Origin: an uncultured Clostridia bacterium
GTDB taxonomy: Bacteria; Bacillota; Clostridia; Oscillospirales; Ruminococcaceae
Direction of reading: 5' to 3'
NCBI GenBank assembly: GCA_946613705.1
Contig: CAMOFU010000130.1
Span: forward strand, 1 to 7,058
DNA length: 7,058 nt
Every line of letters starts with the position of its first letter. The stretch's first letter is position 1. A program made the translations under genes and the position numbers. Shown in pieces: positions 1 through 4,541 of this stretch. The notes beneath the pieces are model-generated. The model had not been told where the DNA came from, searched no databases, and saw only the letters and a program-made list of their open reading frames with translations.

Positions 1-14
1 ATACAGGTGGTTGC

Positions 15-48
15 AAAGTTTCACTAAATAAAAATTTAGTGAAACTTT
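15..48. repeat. Perfect 15-bp inverted repeat with AAAA loop
   Basis: Bases 15-29 and 34-48 are exact reverse complements around a four-base loop (30-33), giving a 15-bp stem-loop. It lies about 50 bases beyond the stop codon of the lipoprotein gene. No run of T follows the stem on either strand, so it is a poor intrinsic terminator. It could be a two-sided operator for a gene left of the window, an mRNA 3'-end stabiliser, or a non-canonical terminator. The stem is visible directly; the role is not. Confidence 0.6.
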
Positions 49-99
49 ATGCGATAATTCAATCAAAAAGTATTATGTTATTCTATTTCTCCCGCACAA

Positions 100-864
100 T
101 CAAATCAGCGGCATAAGCGTTTCGGAATCGAGCGTGATATCATCATGAAACAGCTCTGTCTCACTCTCTGATGCATCAGATTGCTGCTTGATTGTAAGTT
201 CGAGCTTGTATCCGCCAAGATACTTTGCGTAGGCATTATACGGCTGATCTTTGTCAAAATCAAGCTTGTCAAACCAATCCTTCTTTTCTTCAACAGTCAG
301 CTTATGATCCTCATTTGAACCAATGATCTCTACTATCGGCGCATCCTCAAACATAGCTGATGCGTGGTCGATCATCACGATCCTGCCGTCCTCAGTTGCA
401 AAACGGCTGATCGTCCCGTTATAGATCGTTAACGGTTCGCCTTGCTCCCATGTGCTGCCGCCATCAGTAGTATAATAGGTATCATAGAACAGTTTTCCTG
501 CACCGCCGCTTGAAAAAACTATTGCATAAGCACTGCCGCTTCCTGTTACATTTGCCAGACCTTCATTCATCAATTGAGAAAAGGCAACCTTTTCGGCATA
601 TGATTCAAAAACATAACTGTCACTGATCGTAGCTTTCATTTTTTCATATTCATCTGTTGAGGACGACTGATCGTCAGATCTCTTATCGTTTTCCTCCAAG
701 CTTGATCCCACTGATGCTGTGTCACTCAAAGATGTGCTTATTACAGTCTCAGGATCAATTTCTGATATAGGGTCTGCTGCGATGCCGCTGCCATTTTCGG
801 AACAACCTGTCAGTATTATCGCTGCCATAAGCGCAGCTGCCGATGCTGTGATTCTTGCATTCAT
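100..864 (-). CDS. Predicted lipoprotein of unknown function
   Basis: This 254-residue protein starts with Arg at residue 4, a hydrophobic stretch (residues 6-18) and the lipobox L18-T19-G20-C21, so it is very likely lipidated on Cys21 and anchored on the outside of the membrane. Residues 22-75 are a Ser/Asp/Glu-rich, low-complexity spacer. The globular part (about 76-254) contains one Asp-box-like motif, T132-T-D-G-G-S-T-W139, a beta-hairpin turn found in BNR and sialidase-like propellers. One copy is not enough to call a propeller or an enzyme. I do not recognise the family. The ATG at 864 is supported by AAAGGAGG seven bases upstream. It is monocistronic, with its own promoter and a preceding terminator separating it from the hydrolase gene. 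Confidence 0.85.
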   Translation of the reverse strand: MNARITASAAALMAAIILTGCSENGSGIAADPISEIDPETVISTSLSDTASVGSSLEENDKRSDDQSSSTDEYEKMKATISDSYVFESYAEKVAFSQLMNEGLANVTGSGSAYAIVFSSGGAGKLFYDTYYTTDGGSTWEQGEPLTIYNGTISRFATEDGRIVMIDHASAMFEDAPIVEIIGSNEDHKLTVEEKKDWFDKLDFDKDQPYNAYAKYLGGYKLELTIKQQSDASESETELFHDDITLDSETLMPLI

Positions 865-871
865 ATATTTG

Positions 872-879
872 CCTCCTTT
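872..879 (-). promoter_or_regulatory. Ribosome binding site of the lipoprotein gene
   Basis: On the minus strand this reads AAAGGAGG, close to the full anti-Shine-Dalgarno complement, seven bases before the ATG at 864. It fixes that start. The small hairpin at 884-898 (ACCGA/TCGGT on plus, 5-bp stem) sits just upstream and could modulate its access. Confidence 0.8.
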
Positions 880-889
880 AATAACCGAA

Positions 890-925
890 GATATCGGTAT
901 TGGTATCCATATCCGTATCCTTATC
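890..925 (-). repeat. Six imperfect hexamer repeats in the lipoprotein leader
   Basis: Read on the minus strand, 36 bases divide into six tandem hexamers of the form [GA]ATA[ACT][GC]. They lie wholly inside the predicted 5' untranslated leader, between the promoter (935-963) and the ribosome binding site (872-879). The last unit takes part in the small hairpin at 884-898. The function is unknown; a protein- or RNA-binding array or simple slippage are both possible. Confidence 0.55.
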
Positions 926-934
926 TATGGATAA

Positions 935-963
935 ATTTTAGCACACACATCAAGAATAATCAA
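935..963 (-). promoter_or_regulatory. Sigma-A promoter of the lipoprotein gene
   Basis: On the minus strand the -35 box is TTGATT (958-963), the spacer is exactly 17 bases and the -10 box is TAAAAT (935-940), preceded by TGC, which makes an extended -10. Transcription should start near base 928, giving a leader of about 64 bases. Confidence 0.75.
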
Positions 964-971
964 GAAAAAAA

Positions 972-986
972 CGATAACAATTATCT
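972..986. promoter_or_regulatory. Possible Fur-family box upstream of the lipoprotein promoter
   Basis: Bases 973-977 and 981-985 form GATAA-CAA-TTATC. Aligned to the 7-1-7 Fur box TGATAATNATTATCA, 11 of 14 defined positions match. It lies nine bases upstream of the -35 box of the lipoprotein gene, so a Fur, PerR or Zur-type regulator is possible. The sequence around it is AT-rich, so a chance match is a real alternative. Confidence 0.35.
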
Positions 987-1039
987 TCATTTTCCATTAC
1001 GGACGTTTACACAGCGATTACGGTTTTTACAAGGAATTA

Positions 1040-1073
1040 TCAAATAAACAATAACGCCCCGAAAAGGGGCGTT
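1040..1073 (-). terminator. Intrinsic terminator of the wall hydrolase gene
   Basis: AACGCCCC (1053-1060) pairs with GGGGCGTT (1066-1073) in an 8-bp, mostly GC stem with a five-base loop. On the minus strand it is followed by a T-rich tail (ATTGTTTATTT). It starts 23 bases after the stop codon of the NlpC/P60 gene, the right place to end that transcript. Confidence 0.8.
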
Positions 1074-1095
1074 CGGATATAATAATAAATAATAA

Positions 1096-2514
1096 TTAAA
1101 TGATCCTCTTTAAGAAACTGATCGGGTTCCAGATCGAAAACCTTGCAAGATCAGATATAACGATGCCCGTGTTCGAGTTCTCGGCATGAACGATCTTCCC
1201 GTCTCCTATGTACATTGCAGCGTGATAAACAGACGCATATGTACTGCCTCCGAAGAACACAAGATCTCCGGGCTGCAATTCGCTGTAGCTGACACTTACG
1301 CCCTCCTGTGCCTGTGTAACTGTCCAGTGCGGGAGGTTTATGCCTATCTGCGCATATGCAAGCATCGTAAGACCCGAGCAGTCGGTCGCTCGGTAGCTTG
1401 CGCCGCCCCAGACATATGTTCCTCCGACATTGCTCAAAGCGTAATCCACAACGGTTTTTATTTTCTGCTCCCTGTCACTTAGCTGAGTCTGAGAAGGCTT
1501 ATCTTCAGCTGTGGTTACTGTTGCTGCGGACGATGTAGTACCCGTTGTTGCAGCGGTAGTCGCTTTGGTCGTTTCAGTCCGGGTCTCGGTTATAGCAGCA
1601 GTTGTGCTTTCGGCAGTAGTCACAGCCTCAGTTTCCTCGGCAGTAGTTGTCGTGGCCTTTTTGGTAGTCTTTTTAGTTGTTGTTGTAGTGCTTGCTGTTG
1701 TGGTCGTCGTTGTAGTAGTAGTGGCAGCTGCCTTGCTTGATACCTCGGCACGTTCCTCGGCAAGCTTCTGCGACTGCTCATTAAGCTCGTCCGAAAGCGC
1801 ACCGAGCTGTTCAAGCTCATTGCGATACTTTTCGGTAAGCTGATTCTGTTCGGCGATACTCTTGTCAAGCCTCTCTCTTTTTTCGGAATACTCAGCCGTC
1901 TTGGATTTAAGCTCTTCGCTCTTCTTCTCGACCTCAGCCTTGGTATCCTGTATCTTGTGGAGCTCATCTATCAGCTTATCTATAGTTTCCTTATCATGGC
2001 CCGCTACTCTTTTCACGAGCTCTGCACGCATAAGCACATCAAAGAAATCCTCGGATGTAAGTATGATATTCGCATAGCTTTCACTGCCCGCAAGATAAAG
2101 CGCTCTCATTCTCGCAGAATAAGCCTTGACCTGCTCGGTTATAGCCTTTTCCTGAGCTTCGAGCTGATGACTCACCTGCCGCAGACTATCATCGGCTTCG
2201 ACCATTTCGTCTATAAGCTTCCGAGAATACTCTTCTATTTCCTTTTCCTCTGCTTTAAGGCTTTCAAGCTTGGCGGAGACTGCCTCAAGCTTTTCCTGAC
2301 TGCTGCCGGCTTTGCTCTCGGCCGCTGCGAGCTTATCATCAAGTTCCGCCTGCTCACGGTCGATCTCAGCAAGCCTCGCTTCGTATTCGGAGCTTTCGGG
2401 AGACGCTACAGACACCAGCTGTGACCCATTCTGAACATAGCTAAGCAGACCCGCAGCAACAGCTGCGGCGGCAATACAGCATATGTATCTTTTTATAAGC
2501 CCGTGTCCGTACAA
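1096..2514 (-). CDS. Secreted NlpC/P60 peptidoglycan hydrolase, CwlO/PcsB-like
   Basis: This 472-residue protein is built like CwlO and PcsB. A basic N-terminus and hydrophobic signal (residues 8-26) is followed by a long coiled coil (about 40-260). The coiled coil contains the hinge segment typical of these proteins (Y140-L-A-G-S-E-S-Y-A-N-I-I to about V170). Next come a Thr-rich linker (265-334) and an NlpC/P60 domain (about 347-472). Catalytic Cys379 is in TDCSGL, His431 in YHAAMYIG, and a third polar residue, His443, in VHAEN. The family cleaves peptide stems of peptidoglycan outside the cell. In CwlO and PcsB the coiled coil connects to FtsEX, which controls activity; FtsEX is not in this window. 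The start is TTG, chosen because AAGAGGTG lies at the right distance and no in-frame ATG or GTG fits. It is transcribed alone. Confidence 0.92.
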   Translation of the reverse strand: MYGHGLIKRYICCIAAAAVAAGLLSYVQNGSQLVSVASPESSEYEARLAEIDREQAELDDKLAAAESKAGSSQEKLEAVSAKLESLKAEEKEIEEYSRKLIDEMVEADDSLRQVSHQLEAQEKAITEQVKAYSARMRALYLAGSESYANIILTSEDFFDVLMRAELVKRVAGHDKETIDKLIDELHKIQDTKAEVEKKSEELKSKTAEYSEKRERLDKSIAEQNQLTEKYRNELEQLGALSDELNEQSQKLAEERAEVSSKAAATTTTTTTTTASTTTTTKKTTKKATTTTAEETEAVTTAESTTAAITETRTETTKATTAATTGTTSSAATVTTAEDKPSQTQLSDREQKIKTVVDYALSNVGGTYVWGGASYRATDCSGLTMLAYAQIGINLPHWTVTQAQEGVSVSYSELQPGDLVFFGGSTYASVYHAAMYIGDGKIVHAENSNTGIVISDLARFSIWNPISFLKRII

Positions 2515-2520
2515 TCAAAT

Positions 2521-2528
2521 CACCTCTT
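2521..2528 (-). promoter_or_regulatory. Ribosome binding site that decides a TTG start
   Basis: On the minus strand this reads AAGAGGTG, six bases before the TTG at 2512-2514. The GTG inside the site runs into an in-frame TGA almost at once, so it cannot be the start. The TTG is therefore the best-supported initiation codon. Confidence 0.7.
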
Positions 2529-2534
2529 ACTCAC

Positions 2535-2551
2535 TGTAACCGATCTGTAAC
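2535..2551 (+). promoter_or_regulatory. Candidate WalR (YycF) binding site
   Basis: The plus strand carries TGTAAC (2535-2540), five bases, then TGTAAC (2546-2551). This matches every position of the published WalR consensus TGTWAH-N5-TGTWAH. WalR is the essential response regulator that controls wall hydrolases in low-GC Gram-positives, and the gene here encodes exactly such a hydrolase. The site covers roughly +4 to +20 of the predicted transcript, in reverse orientation to the gene. That placement suits repression better than activation. The WalK/WalR genes are not in the window. Confidence 0.55.
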
Positions 2552-2560
2552 TTTATAACT

Positions 2561-2589
2561 ATTATACGACATTTTCTATAAAATGTCAA
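2561..2589 (-). promoter_or_regulatory. Consensus sigma-A promoter of the hydrolase gene
   Basis: On the minus strand, TTGACA (2584-2589), a 17-base spacer and TATAAT (2561-2566) match the consensus at all twelve positions. The predicted start is near base 2554, about 40 bases before the TTG codon. A perfect inverted repeat fills the region between the boxes and is listed separately. Confidence 0.9.
2568..2587. promoter_or_regulatory. Operator-like inverted repeat within the hydrolase promoter
   Basis: GACATTTT (2568-2575) and AAAATGTC (2580-2587) are exact inverted copies around a four-base centre. The repeat overlaps the -35 box and covers nearly the whole spacer, the classic position for a repressor that blocks RNA polymerase. 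Half of its outer sequence is also promoter consensus, so part of the symmetry may be coincidence. Confidence 0.45.
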
Positions 2590-2624
2590 GGATTATTTCT
2601 TTTTATCAAAATCCATCAGCATTT

Positions 2625-2658
2625 TCCCCAATAAAACAAAACGCGCACAAGGCGCGTT
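2625..2658 (-). terminator. Intrinsic terminator of the CheY/CheX operon
   Basis: AACGCGC (2640-2646) pairs with GCGCGTT (2652-2658) around a five-base loop. On the minus strand the stem is followed by TTTGTTTTATT. The stem begins at the last base of the TGA stop codon of the 40-residue gene, so coding sequence and terminator abut. Confidence 0.75.
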
Positions 2659-2780
2659 CAGTTATTTTCATGCTCGGAAAAAGCATGCTGTGAATCAGCA
2701 TAAGATGCCACTCTGCAAAGGCACATTGCTGTAACTCCCAACGTGCCTCCGATCAAAGCACCCGCTACAAATCCTATCAT
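2658..2780 (-). CDS. 40-residue membrane micro-protein, DUF3789-like
   Basis: A short frame missed by length cut-offs: ATG at 2780, TGA at 2658-2660. The first 22 residues (MIGFVAGALIGG, then TLGVTAMCLC) form one glycine-rich hydrophobic segment. It is followed by Arg and a short polar, acidic tail ending HENN, so a single-pass protein with a small cytoplasmic tail is expected. The start MIGF with a GxxxGG helix and a polar tail resembles the DUF3789 micro-proteins common in Firmicutes, whose function is unknown. AAAGGAG lies seven bases before the ATG. The gene follows the CheX-like gene by 65 bases and stops at the operon terminator, so co-transcription is likely. The family call is from memory of its pattern. 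Confidence 0.65.
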   Translation of the reverse strand: MIGFVAGALIGGTLGVTAMCLCRVASYADSQHAFSEHENN

Positions 2781-2787
2781 AAGCGCA

Positions 2788-2794
2788 CTCCTTT
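2788..2794 (-). promoter_or_regulatory. Ribosome binding site of the micro-protein gene
   Basis: On the minus strand AAAGGAG sits seven bases before the ATG at 2780. Its quality is a main reason to accept this short frame as a gene. A small GC-rich palindrome (2799-2808) lies directly upstream. Confidence 0.65.
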
Positions 2795-2845
2795 CTGCGG
2801 CAGCTGCCTACAGATCATTATGCGCATATCGGACAAAATAATGCA

Positions 2846-3733
2846 TCAGGTAACTGAAATGTAGAATTCTACCTCACCGAATGCAAAAGCAACAGGAATG
2901 CAGAATGCCTGATGTTCAAATCTGACCTTCCCGTCATGAATATAATTCTGCGGATCAAGGCTGAGCTCGATGCCTGACTGGTTAGACTCGTTAACAACAA
3001 ACAGTCCGTTATTAACATTCAGGAACTCCCCTACTATCTCATTTACATACTCATCGACTTCGTCGGTAAGCTCCTCTTTAGCAAAACGTTCTGCAAAAGC
3101 AATATACTCGTCCTTAGCGCAGCCGATCGCAAGCTCAGCGGTGTACTTGCCGTGGATCTTCTGGCAAACAAGATACTGAGCCTCAGCCTCATTAACGACA
3201 GTCGATTCGATAGGTGTAAAATCATCGCCGATAAATCTTATAAAGCTCTTGAACAGCAGCGTAACATAATCGGTATAGATCCGTGCATTCTCTGCAGTAT
3301 TGAAATGGAAGAAATCCTTTACGATCGCAGAGAGCTTATCGTTCTGGTTATTCGTGATATCGTCATCAGAAAGCTGATACTGATCCTTATAAGACGAGAT
3401 AGCAGCTTCAAACTCAGCATTAGTCAGCGAGCCGTTGTTGACAAGAGTTTGTCCGAGAAGCAGATAATCAGTCGGCTGCTCGGAAAGCAGTCTGTCAACA
3501 TCAGCCTCGGTCAGATAGCCAAGATCGACACAGAGGTCACCGAAACGCTTATCAACGCTCTGCTGAGCAACATTAACGTGCTCGACCTGCTCGGCTGTCA
3601 TAAGCCCTGCATTTATAGCAAGAACACCAAGACGCATTCTTGTATTCTTCTTATCATCTATAGCCTGAGCAAGAGTATCAGGCGAAACAAGCTTATTGTT
3701 GAGCAGAAATGCTCCGAAAAATTGTGCAAACAT
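2846..3733 (-). CDS. MshEN-like repeats fused to a CheX-type phosphatase domain
   Basis: This 295-residue cytoplasmic protein has two parts. Residues 5-115 hold four 24-residue repeats at an exact 29-residue period (5-28, 34-57, 63-86, 92-115). The middle two keep the marks of cyclic-di-GMP-binding MshEN motifs: R34-L-G, G43 and Q57; then R63-F-G, G72 and Q86, with the usual five-residue spacer. The outer two lack the Arg and Gln. After a linker, about 150-295 resembles CheX/CheC, enzymes that dephosphorylate CheY. The active-site pattern D-x3-E-x2-N is present as D224, E228 and N231; the later Pro (P261) comes 29 residues after N231, longer than the usual 22. It begins 21 bases after the CheY-like gene and is probably translated from the same message. 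The ATG at 3733 follows AAAGGGGAG. MshEN and CheX assignments rest on motifs, not on a profile search. Confidence 0.8.
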   Translation of the reverse strand: MFAQFFGAFLLNNKLVSPDTLAQAIDDKKNTRMRLGVLAINAGLMTAEQVEHVNVAQQSVDKRFGDLCVDLGYLTEADVDRLLSEQPTDYLLLGQTLVNNGSLTNAEFEAAISSYKDQYQLSDDDITNNQNDKLSAIVKDFFHFNTAENARIYTDYVTLLFKSFIRFIGDDFTPIESTVVNEAEAQYLVCQKIHGKYTAELAIGCAKDEYIAFAERFAKEELTDEVDEYVNEIVGEFLNVNNGLFVVNESNQSGIELSLDPQNYIHDGKVRFEHQAFCIPVAFAFGEVEFYISVT

Positions 3734-3754
3734 TTATAATAACTCCCCTTTCGC

Positions 3755-4126
3755 TCACTTCATAGCATTTCGGATTATTTTTTCGACCTGAGCATCGTCA
3801 ATAGGCTTCTGAACAAAATCATAAGCCCCGAGAACTATGGCCTGCTTGAGATGGCTTTGAGTACCTACCGAGGAAGCCATTACAACTTTAGCGGAAGCAT
3901 CAAACTCCTTGATCGCCTTGAGTGCTTCAATACCTGTAAGCTTGGGCATAACTATATCCATAAATACCAGATCGGGCTGAACCTCTTTATACTTTGTGAC
4001 AGCCTCTTCGCCGTCAGCAGCCTCGGAGATATTCACTACTCCGAGAGAAGAAAGAAACATCCTCAGCTTTTTCCGTGCAAACATAGAGTCGTCACACAAA
4101 AGTATTTTAATATCCTTGAATTCCAT
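3755..4126 (-). CDS. CheY-like stand-alone response regulator
   Basis: A 123-residue single receiver domain with no output domain. The acidic pair D12-D13, phospho-acceptor D57 (in FMDIVMP), switch Ser85 (in MASSVG) and K107-P108 are all present, so it should be phosphorylated by a histidine kinase. The kinase is not in the window. I start it at the ATG at 4126, residue 10 of the longer frame beginning at 4153, because TGGAGGG lies seven bases before it and would otherwise fall inside the coding sequence. It is the first gene of an operon with the CheX-like protein, its probable phosphatase or partner. With no other chemotaxis gene nearby, control of something other than a flagellar motor is equally possible. 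Confidence 0.9.
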   Translation of the reverse strand: MEFKDIKILLCDDSMFARKKLRMFLSSLGVVNISEAADGEEAVTKYKEVQPDLVFMDIVMPKLTGIEALKAIKEFDASAKVVMASSVGTQSHLKQAIVLGAYDFVQKPIDDAQVEKIIRNAMK

Positions 4127-4197
4127 CGCAGATCCCTCCAATAAATGATACACCGTGCAGCATAGGTCAAAAAATATGCACAGTATTATACAATATT

Positions 4198-4226
4198 ATA
4201 TTATCACAAAAGAAATAAAAAATCAA
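4198..4226 (-). promoter_or_regulatory. Probable promoter of the CheY/CheX operon
   Basis: On the minus strand TTGATT (4221-4226), 17 bases and TAATAT (4198-4203) with TGA just before it form a plausible extended -10 promoter. Two further TATAAT hexamers (4195-4200, 4185-4190) lie nearby without a well-spaced -35, so the exact start is uncertain. The region is very AT-rich. Confidence 0.45.
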
Positions 4227-4294
4227 GAGGTTGCGGCATATTTTTTGTAGTAATTGTGTATGAATTTACATCAGTATTTTTTTGCGCTTTGCCC

Positions 4295-4323
4295 TTGACT
4301 TTGCTGCTTCAATATGATATAAT
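4295..4323 (+). promoter_or_regulatory. Sigma-A promoter of tRNA-Leu
   Basis: TTGACT (4295-4300), a 17-base spacer and TATAAT (4318-4323) with an upstream TGA extension. The tRNA begins 16 bases after the -10 box, leaving a short 5' leader for RNase P to remove. Confidence 0.85.
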
Positions 4324-4339
4324 AGGTTTTGTGGATTTT

Positions 4340-4426
4340 GCCGATGTGATGGAACTGGCAGACGTGACGGACTCAAAATCCGTTGGTAGCGATACCGTGC
4401 GGGTTCGACCCCCGCCATCGGCACCA
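4340..4426 (+). tRNA. tRNA-Leu (anticodon CAA)
   Basis: A class II tRNA with a long variable arm, 87 bases including encoded CCA. Acceptor strands GCCGATG (4340-4346) and CATCGGC (4416-4422) pair fully. The anticodon stem ACGGA/TCCGT encloses the loop CTCAAAA with anticodon CAA at 4374-4376, which reads UUG leucine codons. The T arm is GCGGG-TTCGACC-CCCGC. Discriminator A is at 4423 and CCA at 4424-4426. It is transcribed alone, between its own promoter and terminator. Confidence 0.97.
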
Positions 4427-4442
4427 GCATTTTAGTATCAGC

Positions 4443-4480
4443 AACAGGATCGGGCTTTTTGTGAGCCCGATCCTGTTTTT
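4443..4480 (+). terminator. Intrinsic terminator of tRNA-Leu
   Basis: A 14-bp perfect stem (4443-4456 with 4464-4477) and a seven-base loop are followed by a T run ending at 4480. It is a strong terminator 16 bases after the tRNA. On the minus strand the same stem could also slow transcripts leaving the convergent LuxR-type gene, though no T run follows on that side. Confidence 0.92.
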
Positions 4481-4541
4481 ATGTATCTTGTACACGAACA
4501 CCAAAAGCACTGCTGTTTACCGTATTACCGTATTGATAGCA

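Noticed and set aside
1511..1843. Val-rich plus-strand open frame
   Set aside because: It is the antisense of the Thr-rich linker; ACN codons read as valine-rich sequence on the other strand. No ribosome binding site.
3152..3739. 195-codon plus-strand frame
   Set aside because: Antisense shadow of the CheX-like gene, whose 29-residue repeats and active-site motif are in the minus frame.
4127..4153. Longer start for the CheY-like gene
   Set aside because: A good ribosome binding site lies inside the added nine codons and points to the ATG at 4126; receivers normally begin a few residues before the first beta strand.
4517..4532. Tandem TTACCGTA repeat after the LuxR-type gene
   Set aside because: Only two 8-base copies with no symmetry or neighbouring signal; too short to interpret.
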